A DNA stretch of 64,000 nt from Clostridioides difficile (GCA_024919175.1 CP103804.1:3348001-3412000), one strand, 5' to 3'. Positions 43,864 through 53,847 are shown, counted from the stretch's first letter. Notes: generated from the sequence alone by a model not told the origin. Made by a program: numbers and translations.

Positions 43864-45177
43864 TTAAATAACTTTCTTTAAATCTTCTCCATAAACCCTT
43901 CTATTATAAGACTTCATTACAAAGTATAGTGGTACTCCAACTGCTAATGCTCCTAATCCCATAACTAATTGGTGCATAGACGCTTGGAATAATAACCATG
44001 TACCAACACACACTGCAATTAAAGGAATTACTGCTCCAAATGGAGTTTTAAAAGTCCCTACTAATTCTGGTCTTTTCTTTCTAAATACTAATACTGATAA
44101 AGAAGTAGGTATATATTGTATAAATCTTGCAACTGCACTTATTGCTGCTAATTCAGCAAAACTTCCAGACAAAGCTATTGGTATAGTAATTATCATAGTT
44201 GCTATTATAGCTACATATGGTGTACCATTTTTATCTTTTCTTGCAAACATTCTTGGTAACATCTTATCATCAGCTAAAGCTACACAGCTTCTTGGATTTA
44301 CAAAAGCACCACACATACAAATTCCACCAACAGAAACTAATGTACCGAAAGTAACTAATCCTGCTCCCATATTTCCAAAACATATTCTTGCAGCATCTGC
44401 AACAGGAGTAGCTGTACTAGATAATTTATCTCCTAATATACCAACACACACAACTTGATTTAATATATATATTATTGATGCAATTACTATTACACTTATA
44501 ATTGCTATAGGTATATTTTTCTGAGGATTCTCCATATCTTCTGCTGCTACTGCTATAGATTCAAATCCTGTAAATGAATAAAACATCAAAAGTGCTGCTG
44601 CTCCAAATTCTGTAACTCCTGCTCCTGGTGGTACCATTGTTGAATTAGTAAAATTAGCTCCTTTTACAAAAAATACACCTATTACTATAAATAGTACCAA
44701 TGGAATTAATTTACCTACTGTTATAACATTTTGTACAATTTTTGATAAAGATACACCTAATAAATTTATAATTGTAAGCCCAACTATCATAGCTACTATT
44801 ATAATTTTTTGTATATGTGGTTCACCTGCAGGAGCCCATACTGCTGATAAAGAAGTAGGAAAACCTACTATTAATGCTCCCCAAGAAATACATCCTATTA
44901 CCCATTTCATAAGACCTACTTCAAATCCAAAAAAATCTCCAAAAGCTTCTTTGGTATACACATACGCAGCACCATTTTTATTAAATTTACCTGCCACCTC
45001 AGCAAAACAAAAAGCCATAGATAAAACCAATAACATATCAAACATATATACAAATATACTTGCAACACCAAATGCTTTCATTGCGTTTCCTGGTAATAGG
45101 AAAACTCCTGCTCCTACAACCGCATTAATACCTAAAAGTATAATACTTATTAATCCCATTTTATTTTTTTCGTTCAT
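43864..45177 (-). CDS. APC family amino acid permease
   Basis: About 437 residues with twelve hydrophobic segments. The motifs GINAVVGAGVFLLPG near the N-terminus and FYSFTGFESIAVAAEDMENPQKNIP by pattern are typical of the amino acid-polyamine-organocation family. The start ATG 45177 follows GGAGGGA; the frame to 45192 does not. It is the last gene of the sigma-54-linked operon with the C26 hydrolase and TSCPD protein. Its likely cargo is a glutamyl compound or amino acid, by association only. Confidence 0.85.
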   Translation of the reverse strand: MNEKNKMGLISIILLGINAVVGAGVFLLPGNAMKAFGVASIFVYMFDMLLVLSMAFCFAEVAGKFNKNGAAYVYTKEAFGDFFGFEVGLMKWVIGCISWGALIVGFPTSLSAVWAPAGEPHIQKIIIVAMIVGLTIINLLGVSLSKIVQNVITVGKLIPLVLFIVIGVFFVKGANFTNSTMVPPGAGVTEFGAAALLMFYSFTGFESIAVAAEDMENPQKNIPIAIISVIVIASIIYILNQVVCVGILGDKLSSTATPVADAARICFGNMGAGLVTFGTLVSVGGICMCGAFVNPRSCVALADDKMLPRMFARKDKNGTPYVAIIATMIITIPIALSGSFAELAAISAVARFIQYIPTSLSVLVFRKKRPELVGTFKTPFGAVIPLIAVCVGTWLLFQASMHQLVMGLGALAVGVPLYFVMKSYNRRVYGEDLKKVI

Positions 45178-45198
45178 GTTTAATCCCTCCAAGGTATA

Positions 45199-45924
45199 TT
45201 ATAAAGTCGAACAAATATTTACGAAATATTTAAACAACCTTTCCATTTTATTACAATAATCTACCATCATTTCTGGATGCCACTGTATTCCTACTACAAA
45301 ATTTTCATCCTCTTTTTCAATAGCTTCTATTATACCATCTTTTGAGTGTGCTATGGCTTTCAATCCTCTACCAAGTGTTTTAACACTTTGATGATGATAA
45401 CTATTTGTAAGTAACTGTTTTCCTAAAATACCTTCTAAAATACTATCTTCTTGAATATCTACTTTATGAGTAGCTACATGTCTTTTAGAAGATTGTGTAT
45501 GCTTTATGTAACTTCCTTCAACAAGATTATTATCTTGATATAAAGTTCCGCCCAAACTTACATTTAATATTTGTAATCCTCTACATATACCTAATATTGG
45601 CTTTTTAAGTTCTAAAGCTATACTTATAGCAATTAAATCAAATTCATCTACTTCAGGATATATAAATGTTGTTTCTTCTCTTGTTTCTTCACCATATAAT
45701 TGAGGATTAACATCCCATCCTCCAGATATTAAAACTCCATCAACCATCTCAATCTGTTTCTTTATAACTTCTCTATCTGTATTTACTGGAATAATAACTG
45801 GGCTACCTCCTCCCTTTAATACTGCGTTTATATAATCATTATTTACATAGGATCTTTCAAGCCCAGGAAACATTCCATTTTCCATTATTATCAGATTCCC
45901 TAAAATACCTATTATTGGTTTCAT
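45199..45924 (-). CDS. Class I glutamine amidotransferase-like gamma-glutamyl hydrolase (peptidase C26)
   Basis: 241 residues of the PuuD/peptidase C26 family. Nucleophile Cys in GICRGLQILNVSLGG, catalytic His in GIQWHPEMM, and SYHHQSVKTLG. PuuD hydrolyses gamma-glutamyl-GABA in putrescine breakdown; relatives act on other gamma-glutamyl amides. Its neighbour permease suggests uptake followed by hydrolysis of one gamma-glutamyl substrate. It lies between the permease and the TSCPD gene in one run. Confidence 0.82.
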   Translation of the reverse strand: MKPIIGILGNLIIMENGMFPGLERSYVNNDYINAVLKGGGSPVIIPVNTDREVIKKQIEMVDGVLISGGWDVNPQLYGEETREETTFIYPEVDEFDLIAISIALELKKPILGICRGLQILNVSLGGTLYQDNNLVEGSYIKHTQSSKRHVATHKVDIQEDSILEGILGKQLLTNSYHHQSVKTLGRGLKAIAHSKDGIIEAIEKEDENFVVGIQWHPEMMVDYCNKMERLFKYFVNICSTL

Positions 45925-45958
45925 AATTAAACTCCTAACTAGTTGTTGTTTTATGTAC

Positions 45959-46204
45959 TTATTTTTTATTTATATAATTCTCTAATGCTAGAGAAAGTTG
46001 GTCTGGACAAGATGTTGGTTTTGTTTTGCACTCTATTCCTTTTAGTTTTTGAATTACATTTTCTATATTCATACCTTCAACTAATACTTTTAATCCTTTT
46101 AAATTTCCATCACATCCACCAACGAAATTTACATTTGTAACTTTGTCATCTTTTACCTCAAATTCAATTTCTGTAGCACAAGTCCCTGTTGTTTTGTATT
46201 TCAT
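45959..46204 (-). CDS. TSCPD domain protein (TIGR03905 family)
   Basis: 81 residues from ATG 46204, preceded by GGGAGG. It contains the TSCPDQLSLAL motif that names the TSCPD domain, and GGCDGNLKGL. This domain is also found in some ribonucleotide reductases; the short stand-alone family is uncharacterised. It is first in the operon, 32 bp after the predicted sigma-54 transcription start. The conserved cysteines suggest metal or thiol chemistry. Confidence 0.8.
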   Translation of the reverse strand: MKYKTTGTCATEIEFEVKDDKVTNVNFVGGCDGNLKGLKVLVEGMNIENVIQKLKGIECKTKPTSCPDQLSLALENYINKK

Positions 46205-46246
46205 AATTAAACCTCCCAATGATTTTGTTGTCTTATCTCTATAATT

Positions 46247-46262
46247 AGCAATATATATGCCA
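46247..46262 (-). promoter_or_regulatory. Sigma-54 promoter (-24/-12) of the TSCPD-C26-permease operon
   Basis: TGGCAT (46262-46257), five bases, TTGCT (46251-46247) on the minus strand. The invariant GG and GC are 10 bases apart and the spacing fits the YTGGCACG-N4-TTGCW consensus. It lies 43 bp before the ATG of the TSCPD gene and next to a sigma-54 activator gene. Confidence 0.8.
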
Positions 46263-46367
46263 AAATTTACACTTTACGTTTATTTATTATTTATCAAGTA
46301 TTCACAATGCTTTCATCAAATATATTTTTATTTTTAGCTATAAATACAAATTTTTTTGCAAATAAAA

Positions 46368-46405
46368 ATAGGTAATGGGCTATTTACTTATAACCTATTA
46401 CCTAT
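46368..46405 (-). terminator. Terminator of the sigma-54 activator gene
   Basis: Minus-strand ATAGGTAATAGG (46405-46394) pairs with CCCATTACCTAT (46379-46368), one wobble pair, followed by TTTTTATTTG. The remaining 46406-46567 is AT-rich with nothing recognisable. Confidence 0.75.
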
Positions 46406-46567
46406 CTAAACCTATTTTACAAACCTATTTATTTTTAATTTATTTTTATATGTTTTTAATATACGATATTAAATATTAATTTCAACATAATATGTTTTAA
46501 CCTTTATACATATGAATCTTTCCTAGTTCTCAAGTATTTCTATTTAGAATCTTTTACTTTACTATAC

Positions 46568-48568
46568 TTAATTTATATTATTGTAAAACTTTATACCTTC
46601 TTGTGTTATTTGACTTCCACATCTTCCAGATTTAGATGATATGTATCCATACTCACTCAAATAAGACAATACTTTTCTTACTTTACTTTCAGATATTTCA
46701 ATACCTTCCTCTGTAAGTTTTTCTATTATAAATCCTCTTCCAACTCCAGAAGCTAAATCTTTTCTTTCATATAGTATTCTAAGTATATACTCAAATTCTT
46801 TTTTAGTATAACCAACTCCATCATCAAAATTACTAATATGTTCTGTCTTTATATAAGGTGGCAAGTCATCTTTAAAAACCATACTCTCACACATTAAACT
46901 TACATAAGAAGCAACATTTTGTAACTCTCTTATATTTCCCGGCCAATTGTATTTTTCTAGAATAACTTCAACTTCAGGAGAAATCTTTATGTCCTTTTCC
47001 AAAAAGAAATTCATAAGAGTTATTATGTCTTCTTTTCTATCCCTTAATGATGGTATGTCTATTGGAAGTACATTCAGCCTATAATACAAATCTTCTCTAA
47101 ATTTACCTTCCTTAATCATTTTAGGTAAATTTTTATTTGTCGCAGCTATAATTCTAACATCTATATTTATAACATTATGGGAACCTATAGGCATAACTTG
47201 TTTTTCTTGAAGTACTCTAAGTAATTTTGTCTGCAATAATGGAGGCATATCCCCAATCTCGTCTAAAAATATAGTTCCATTGTTTGCAAGTTCAAATAAT
47301 CCTTTTTTCCCTTCTCTTAATGCTCCTGTAAAAGAACCTTTTTCATATCCAAATAACTGACTTTCTAATAAGCTATCTGGAACTGCCGCGCAATTAACTG
47401 CTATAAAGGGCTGATTACTTCTATTAGAGTTATTGTGAATTGACTGAGATAATAATTCTTTACCAGTTCCACTTTCTCCTATTATTAAAACAGAAAGGTC
47501 TGATTTAGATATTTTTTTAGCTAACTCTATACACTTTGTCATCTTTTTATTCTTAGTTTTTATATCTTTAAATGTGTACTTTGCTATTTGTCCTTGCTCT
47601 CTTAATTTATTGGTAAGATTTTGTTCTAATTTTTTTATATATGTTATCTCTTGTAGATTGTAGTATATACCAGCTTTATTCCCCATAGAAAATATATTTT
47701 TTTTATTTACATTTATATATTTTTTATTTGTAAATACAACTTCATCAACAATCTCTTTGTCTTCAAGTAGAATCTCCAAATCTTTAGAGATAATATCTCT
47801 TATGTTTTTTCCTCGTATATTTCTGTCTATACCTAAAATTTTTAACACTTCTTTATTAAATGTATTTATAGCACCATCTATTGAAGTAAATATTATTCCA
47901 TCTTTTGATAAGTTTAATATGACATCTTGCTCCTCTATTTTTAGAAATAACTGTCTATAGTTGTCTTTGACGCCATTATCTAAGCTTATTAGACGTTCAG
48001 AATATGCCATCAGATTTTTCCTTATTTCCTTGACATCAATTTTAAGACCATTTATTATTTCTATAAAAGTAGATATATCAATGCACCTATTTCCTAAATC
48101 AATTACCTTATTTATATAATTTGGTACTTTTTCAGTTACTCCAGGTGTTATGGCTATATCTATATTTTCATAAGTTTGCCCTTCAATATATGGAGTGAGC
48201 TTCAAATTTTTTACTCCTATCTTATAAAACAGACTTATTGTCTCTAATGTAGTTTCTTTTGTGTCATTTACAACTAACACTTCTGTTCCATATGGTATTG
48301 AAAATAGCCCATATATTTCTTTTTCTTTAAGAGTTCTTCTCACGACTATAATTTTACTATCTTGTACTAAATGCTTTCTCATGCTATTTAATCTGTCATC
48401 ATTCATTACTAAAACAAAATCACCTTGTATTTTATCATCATCTTTTAAATTTTCTAAATAATAATGATTTATATCAAGATAGTTTCCTAAGACCAATCGT
48501 ATATTTTCTTCCAAGAAAGGTGATAATTTAGTTATCTTATCTGTTACTATAGCTATTGACTGTTTCAT
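46568..48568 (-). CDS. Sigma-54-dependent transcriptional activator with PAS domain and winged-helix C-terminus
   Basis: 666 residues. The N-terminal 200 residues are of unknown type, possibly a PrpR_N-like sensor. Then comes a PAS domain (about 215-310), an AAA+ domain with Walker A GESGTGK (364-370), GSFTGA (411-416; the usual GAFTGA has Ala for Ser) and Walker B IFLDEIGD. The C-terminus (about 590-666) has no Fis-type helix-turn-helix but a winged-helix-like segment (EKLTEEGIEISESKVRKVLSYLSEYGYI by pattern). It should activate the sigma-54 promoter next door at 46247. The inducing signal is unknown. Confidence 0.88.
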   Translation of the reverse strand: MKQSIAIVTDKITKLSPFLEENIRLVLGNYLDINHYYLENLKDDDKIQGDFVLVMNDDRLNSMRKHLVQDSKIIVVRRTLKEKEIYGLFSIPYGTEVLVVNDTKETTLETISLFYKIGVKNLKLTPYIEGQTYENIDIAITPGVTEKVPNYINKVIDLGNRCIDISTFIEIINGLKIDVKEIRKNLMAYSERLISLDNGVKDNYRQLFLKIEEQDVILNLSKDGIIFTSIDGAINTFNKEVLKILGIDRNIRGKNIRDIISKDLEILLEDKEIVDEVVFTNKKYINVNKKNIFSMGNKAGIYYNLQEITYIKKLEQNLTNKLREQGQIAKYTFKDIKTKNKKMTKCIELAKKISKSDLSVLIIGESGTGKELLSQSIHNNSNRSNQPFIAVNCAAVPDSLLESQLFGYEKGSFTGALREGKKGLFELANNGTIFLDEIGDMPPLLQTKLLRVLQEKQVMPIGSHNVINIDVRIIAATNKNLPKMIKEGKFREDLYYRLNVLPIDIPSLRDRKEDIITLMNFFLEKDIKISPEVEVILEKYNWPGNIRELQNVASYVSLMCESMVFKDDLPPYIKTEHISNFDDGVGYTKKEFEYILRILYERKDLASGVGRGFIIEKLTEEGIEISESKVRKVLSYLSEYGYISSKSGRCGSQITQEGIKFYNNIN

Positions 48569-48598
48569 ATTTATACCTCATATCTATATAATATACAA

Positions 48599-50317
48599 TT
48601 ATTTGTACACTACTTTATTTCTTCCAAGCTGTTTTGCTTTATATAGATTTTTATCTGCTTCTTCCAATATATTTTTGCTGTCAGAGATATGGGATATACC
48701 TGCACTTATAGTTACAGTCACATCTTCACTCCACTTTTTATTTTCAATTGCATTTCTTATATTGTCAATTATATCAAACACTTCTTCTCCAGACTTATCT
48801 CTTATTAATACAGAAAACTCTTCTCCACCGTATCTAAATACTTTATCTTCTTGCTCAAGCATAACACAAATAGTATTTACTATGCCCTTTATGACAACAT
48901 CTCCAAATTTATGTCCATAATTATCATTTATAAGTTTAAAATTATCTATATCTATCATTACAAGTGCAAAATTATCATCTTTTTCTATGTACTTATTATA
49001 CATAATATCAAAACTTTTCCTGTTATAAACATTTGTAAGCCCATCATGTAAATTTTGTGCTTTAAAGTACTTCAGTCTATTATATAAAAAAGTAGAACCT
49101 AGTGTAGTAATTAAAATTACACTAAATAATATTTTATAAGACTTAATTTCTTTTTTATTTTTTTCAAAAAATTCACTTTCACGTGATACCTTATCTATTA
49201 TATAAAAGCTAATTTCCGAATCTCTTATACTTTTGCTCTCTTTATATTCATCTATTAATATCTTCTGATATTTATTTACAGAGTTTATATTTCCCTGTTT
49301 CTCATATATACTTAATATTTCATTTAAAGTTTTTATTTTCTCTTGAGTTAACTTTCTTTTAGTAGATATCTCTAGACTTTTTTTATAATTATCTATTGCA
49401 GAATCATAATTTTCACTTTTATATTCCAAATTTCCCATTGCCATATAGTAATACATTTCTTTATCTAATATATGAATTGATTTATCATATTTTATAAGAT
49501 AATCAGCTCTTTCTAAAAGAGTTTTTGCCTTTGATATATCATTTTTTCCCACATATGCATTTGCCTGCATTATAGAAGCCATTATTTCAAAATCATTGTA
49601 ATCATCTATGTTTACAAACCTTTTATAGTCTTTTACATTACTACATGTTTCAATAGATTTATCATATTCTCCTAACTCTACATATATTTCTGCTAAATTT
49701 ATAAGAGCATATAATCTAACCATTCCATTTTTTTCATCTTCATCAACATCTATCTTAAAAGAATCCTTTATTAATTTTTCTCCTGTTTCATATCCACCTA
49801 CCTTTAAAAGTATGCTCGCCAAATCAACATCTAGTCTTGCTTTTTCATAATTATCCCCTAATTTCTCAGCCAATTTTATAGACTTTACAGTTAAGTCTAC
49901 TGCTCTAGAATAATTATTATCCATTATGTACACTGATGCTAGTCTTTTTTCTATACTAAATCTACATTCATCAGATAACTTTACATCTGATGTTCTCATC
50001 TTTTCTAACGAATCAATAACTATCTTCGTTCCATCTGGGACATATGAAATAGTCTTTAACATACTCCACACTTCATTATATACTTTATTGTATTTTTTTT
50101 CTGGGATAGATTCAAAAGAAGTTTTGACAACTTTTTTTGCTTCGTCATACTTCTTATCCGACACAAGACTTTCAGACATATATTTTCCCTTATTTATAAT
50201 TTCTCTTTCTTTAAGTCCATTTTGGTCATACCTTATAAACAAAATGATACTAATAAGTATTATACCTATAAAAATTATCTTTTTGGGTAACCTTTTCTTT
50301 GGTAGTCTAAAATTCAA
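48599..50317 (-). CDS. TPR-containing membrane diguanylate cyclase (GGDEF)
   Basis: 572 residues: membrane segment (about 12-29), an extracytoplasmic region with several tetratricopeptide repeats (about 35-370), a second membrane segment (about 393-411) and a cytoplasmic GGDEF domain (about 420-572) with catalytic FRYGGEEF. Preceding residues are EQED where the inhibitory I-site would be RxxD, so product feedback is probably missing. It likely makes c-di-GMP, which controls motility and biofilm genes in C. difficile. It is 30 bp upstream of the sigma-54 activator. Confidence 0.85.
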   Translation of the reverse strand: MNFRLPKKRLPKKIIFIGIILISIILFIRYDQNGLKEREIINKGKYMSESLVSDKKYDEAKKVVKTSFESIPEKKYNKVYNEVWSMLKTISYVPDGTKIVIDSLEKMRTSDVKLSDECRFSIEKRLASVYIMDNNYSRAVDLTVKSIKLAEKLGDNYEKARLDVDLASILLKVGGYETGEKLIKDSFKIDVDEDEKNGMVRLYALINLAEIYVELGEYDKSIETCSNVKDYKRFVNIDDYNDFEIMASIMQANAYVGKNDISKAKTLLERADYLIKYDKSIHILDKEMYYYMAMGNLEYKSENYDSAIDNYKKSLEISTKRKLTQEKIKTLNEILSIYEKQGNINSVNKYQKILIDEYKESKSIRDSEISFYIIDKVSRESEFFEKNKKEIKSYKILFSVILITTLGSTFLYNRLKYFKAQNLHDGLTNVYNRKSFDIMYNKYIEKDDNFALVMIDIDNFKLINDNYGHKFGDVVIKGIVNTICVMLEQEDKVFRYGGEEFSVLIRDKSGEEVFDIIDNIRNAIENKKWSEDVTVTISAGISHISDSKNILEEADKNLYKAKQLGRNKVVYK

Positions 50318-50442
50318 AATTTTAGTCCTCCTTCTGTATATTGTAGAATTAAAACTTGTATATATATAAATAACCTCTTAACTTTTAATGATACAATATA
50401 TCAAAATAATTTACAACATACGATAAATTTAATTTTCAACAA

Positions 50443-50487
50443 AAAAGTTCCCTAAATTAGACATTTATTCTAATTTAGGGAACTTTT
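50443..50487 (-). terminator. Terminator of the fab operon
   Basis: A perfect 18-bp stem (50443-50460 with 50470-50487) with a 9-nt loop, followed on the minus strand by TTTTTTG. It lies 78 bp after fabF. Confidence 0.9.
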
Positions 50488-50564
50488 AATTTAGTTAATA
50501 TAAATTTATAAAGTTAAAAACAAGTGCTTGTTTTTTAATTTTGTATTTAATATTTATGATTTAT

Positions 50565-51803
50565 TTATACATATTTTTTTAGTATAATTGTAGCATTATG
50601 TCCACCAAAACCTAAAGAATTTGATAGTGCATATCTAATATCTTTTTCTTTACCTTTATTTGGAACATAATCTAAATCTAAATCTTCGCCAACTTCATGT
50701 ATGTTTATAGTTGGAGGTACAAAACTATCTTCTATACTCATTGCACAAACAACTGCTTCTATTGCTCCTGATGCTCCTAATAAATGACCAGTCATAGATT
50801 TTGTCGATGATACACATAAATTATATGCATTTTCTCCAAATACAGTTTTTATAGCCATAGTTTCATACAAGTCATTATAATAAGTTGAAGTTCCATGAGC
50901 ATTTATATAATCTACTTCTTCTAGTGGAACATTTCCATCTTTTAAAGCCATATTCATAGACCTAGCTGCTCCTTCGCCATTTTCAGCTGGAGTTGTCATA
51001 TGATATGCATCAGCAGTTAGACCATAACCCACTACTTCTGCATATATTTTTGCACCTCTTGCTAAAGCATGTTCTAAGTCCTCTAATATAACAATCCCTG
51101 CTCCTTCTCCCATTACAAATCCATCTCTGTCTTTATCAAACGGGCGTGATGCAGTTTTAGGGTCATCATTTCTAGTTGACATAGCCTTCATATTACAGAA
51201 TCCAGCAAATGCAAGACCTGTTACAGCAGCTTCAGAACCTCCTGCTACCATAATATCTGCATCTCCTCTTTGTATAACCTTAAAAGCATCACCAATTGAA
51301 TGAGTCCCAGATGCACAAGCTGTACATACATTAGTATTAGGTCCTTTTGCCCCTAAAAATATCGAAACTTGACCAGCTGCCATGTTTCCTATCATCATAG
51401 GTACAAAAAGTGAACTTACTCTTTTATTTCCTTTTTCCAAAAGAATTTTATGTTGAGTTTCTATTGCTTCAACTCCACCTATACCAGAACCTATTATAAC
51501 TCCAACACGTTCTCTATCAACCTTATCTAAATCAAGATTTGCATCTTCAACTGCTAATTTTGCAGAAACTATTGCAAATTGAGCAAATTTATCTAATCTT
51601 TTTAATTCTTTTTTACTTATATATTCCTCTGGATGAAAATTTTTAACTTCTCCTGCTATTTGAGTTTGATATGTGCTAGCATCAAAATTAGTTATTTTAT
51701 CTATACCAGATACTCCAGACTTTATATTGTTCCAGAACTCTTCTTTTCCTGTTCCCAATGGTGTAACACATCCAAGTCCCGTTATTACTACTCTTTTATT
51801 CAT
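50565..51803 (-). CDS. fabF: 3-oxoacyl-ACP synthase II
   Basis: 412 residues of the ketoacyl synthase family: catalytic Cys in NVCTACASGTHSIG, and His residues in NAHGTSTYYND and STKSMTGHLLGASGA. It elongates acyl-ACP with malonyl-ACP. It is the last gene of the fab operon, 28 bp after acpP. Normal length. Confidence 0.96.
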   Translation of the reverse strand: MNKRVVITGLGCVTPLGTGKEEFWNNIKSGVSGIDKITNFDASTYQTQIAGEVKNFHPEEYISKKELKRLDKFAQFAIVSAKLAVEDANLDLDKVDRERVGVIIGSGIGGVEAIETQHKILLEKGNKRVSSLFVPMMIGNMAAGQVSIFLGAKGPNTNVCTACASGTHSIGDAFKVIQRGDADIMVAGGSEAAVTGLAFAGFCNMKAMSTRNDDPKTASRPFDKDRDGFVMGEGAGIVILEDLEHALARGAKIYAEVVGYGLTADAYHMTTPAENGEGAARSMNMALKDGNVPLEEVDYINAHGTSTYYNDLYETMAIKTVFGENAYNLCVSSTKSMTGHLLGASGAIEAVVCAMSIEDSFVPPTINIHEVGEDLDLDYVPNKGKEKDIRYALSNSLGFGGHNATIILKKYV

Positions 51804-51831
51804 CTGATACCTCCACTTTTTTAAAGCTCGA

Positions 51832-52056
51832 CTATTTATTAGCTTCTATATAGTTAACTATGTCCCCTATAGATTTGAAGTTTTCTGCTTCTGTATCTGG
51901 TATTTCTATACCAAATTCATCTTCAAGTGCCATTATTATTTCTACTGCATCTAATGAATCTGCTTCTAAATCTTTCATTAATGATGTTTCCATAGTTATT
52001 TCTTTATCTTCTACTCCTAATTGCTCTATTATTAATTCTACAACTTTATTAAACAT
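51832..52056 (-). CDS. acpP: Acyl carrier protein
   Basis: 74 residues, strongly acidic, with the phosphopantetheine attachment serine in DLEADSLDAVEIIM. It carries growing fatty acyl chains. It lies between fabG and fabF, with AGGAGG upstream. Confidence 0.97.
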   Translation of the reverse strand: MFNKVVELIIEQLGVEDKEITMETSLMKDLEADSLDAVEIIMALEDEFGIEIPDTEAENFKSIGDIVNYIEANK

Positions 52057-52132
52057 TGTGTTCCTCCTAAGATTTTTTATTTTAATTTTTATTTTAAATA
52101 GATTTCTCTACTTTTTAAAGTATTATTTTTTA

Positions 52133-52882
52133 TTATTGCATTACCATTCCACCATCTACATTTAACACTTGTCCTGTTATATAACTTGACATATCACTAA
52201 CTAAAAATGCTACAGCATTGGCTACATCTTCTGGTTTACCATAAGCTTTTTTTGGTATATTTGCTAGTGTTGATTCTTTTACATCATCACTTAGTACTTT
52301 AGTCATATCTGTTTCTATGAATCCTGGCGCTACTGCATTTATATTTATATTTCTTGATGCTAATTCTCTGGCAGAAGCTTTTGTAAATCCTATAACACCA
52401 GCTTTTGATGCACAGTAATTAGTTTGACCTGCATTTCCCATGATTCCAACTACTGAAGTCATATTTATTATTCTACCATATTTCTTTTTCATCATAGGCT
52501 TAGTAACTGCTTTTGTACAATTAAATACGCCTTTTAAATTTATATCTATAACTCTATCAAAATCTTCTTCTTTCATTCTCATAAGTAACGCATCTCTAGT
52601 TATACCTGCATTATTAACCAATATATCAATTTTTCCAAACTCTTTTACAACAGAGTCCATCATTTGATTTACTTCATCAGATTTAGATACATCACATTTT
52701 ATAGAAGTACATTTTACACCCATACCTTCTATTTCATTTTTAGTTTTTAGTGCTTCATCCTCTTTAGAAGTATAATTGATTACTATATCAGCTCCTAAAG
52801 ATGCTAATTTTTTTGCTATTTCTTTTCCTATACCTCTAGATCCACCAGTAACAACTGCTACTTGTCCTGTAAGATTTATCAT
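52133..52882 (-). CDS. fabG: 3-oxoacyl-ACP reductase
   Basis: 249 residues, short-chain dehydrogenase: NADPH-binding TGGSRGIGKEIA (12-23), NNAGITRD and catalytic YCASKAG with upstream Ser. It reduces 3-oxoacyl-ACP. Its ATG shares one base with the fabD stop (TAATG), so translation is coupled. Confidence 0.96.
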   Translation of the reverse strand: MINLTGQVAVVTGGSRGIGKEIAKKLASLGADIVINYTSKEDEALKTKNEIEGMGVKCTSIKCDVSKSDEVNQMMDSVVKEFGKIDILVNNAGITRDALLMRMKEEDFDRVIDINLKGVFNCTKAVTKPMMKKKYGRIINMTSVVGIMGNAGQTNYCASKAGVIGFTKASARELASRNININAVAPGFIETDMTKVLSDDVKESTLANIPKKAYGKPEDVANAVAFLVSDMSSYITGQVLNVDGGMVMQ

Positions 52883-53832
52883 TATATCTCTCCATTTCCA
52901 TAATCTTGTACAAATTCATTTAAAGACTCTATACCATCTATATTGTAAATATTCACACTTGCCTTTTTGTTAGATGCTATTTTCTTAATAAATGCTTTTA
53001 AAGTTTTTCCTGGTCCCATCTCTATAAAAGTATCATACCCATCATTTAATAATCTTTCTATAGAATCTTCCCAAAGTACAGAAGAGCTTACTTGTTTTAT
53101 AAGCAAATCCTTACCTTCATTTTCATAGTAATCTGCATTTACATTTGCTACTACATCAACTTTAGGCTTAGTTATATTAACTTTGTCTAATTCACCAGCT
53201 AGTTTTACTCCAGCTTCTCTTAGCATTGATGAGTGGAAAGGTCCACTTACATTTAATTTAACAGCTCTTTTTGCGCCTGCCTCTTTGCATTTTACCATTG
53301 CTTCTTCTATCTTTTCATTTTCACCAGATATAACTATCTGACCAGGAGAATTGTAATTTGCTACTTCTACAATACCTCCTTGTATGTCTTTTATAACATT
53401 TCCTAATATTTCTCTATCTAAACCTAAAATTGCTGCCATAGCTCCAACCCCTGTTGGAACTGTTTCCTGCATAAATTTACCTCTTTTTTTAACTAGGCAT
53501 ACAGCATCTTTAAAATCAATTGCATCTGCTGCAACTAATGCACTATATTCTCCCAAAGATAAACCTAAACATGCATCATATTTTAAATCTATTTTTGATT
53601 GTATTGCTTTTAGTACAGCTATACTATGTGTAACCATAGCTGGTTGAGTATTTTCAGTTTTAGAAAGTTCTTCTTCACTACCCTCAAACATAAGTTTTTT
53701 TAAATCTATATTTAAGGAGTCACAAGCCTCATCTATTACATTTTTAGCAACCTCGTTATTTTCATATAAATCCTTAGCCATACCTACATATTGGGCTCCT
53801 TGACCAGGAAATACTAGTGCAACTTTTCCCAT
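52882..53832 (-). CDS. fabD: Malonyl-CoA:ACP transacylase
   Basis: About 316 residues: VFPGQGAQYVGMAKDLY at the N-terminus and the catalytic serine in GLSLGEYSALVAA. It loads malonate onto ACP. Two consecutive ATGs exist; the second (53832) has better spacing to AGGAGG. It is coupled to fabG. Confidence 0.95.
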   Translation of the reverse strand: MGKVALVFPGQGAQYVGMAKDLYENNEVAKNVIDEACDSLNIDLKKLMFEGSEEELSKTENTQPAMVTHSIAVLKAIQSKIDLKYDACLGLSLGEYSALVAADAIDFKDAVCLVKKRGKFMQETVPTGVGAMAAILGLDREILGNVIKDIQGGIVEVANYNSPGQIVISGENEKIEEAMVKCKEAGAKRAVKLNVSGPFHSSMLREAGVKLAGELDKVNITKPKVDVVANVNADYYENEGKDLLIKQVSSSVLWEDSIERLLNDGYDTFIEMGPGKTLKAFIKKIASNKKASVNIYNIDGIESLNEFVQDYGNGEI

Positions 53833-53847
53833 CATGCTCCTCCTGAT

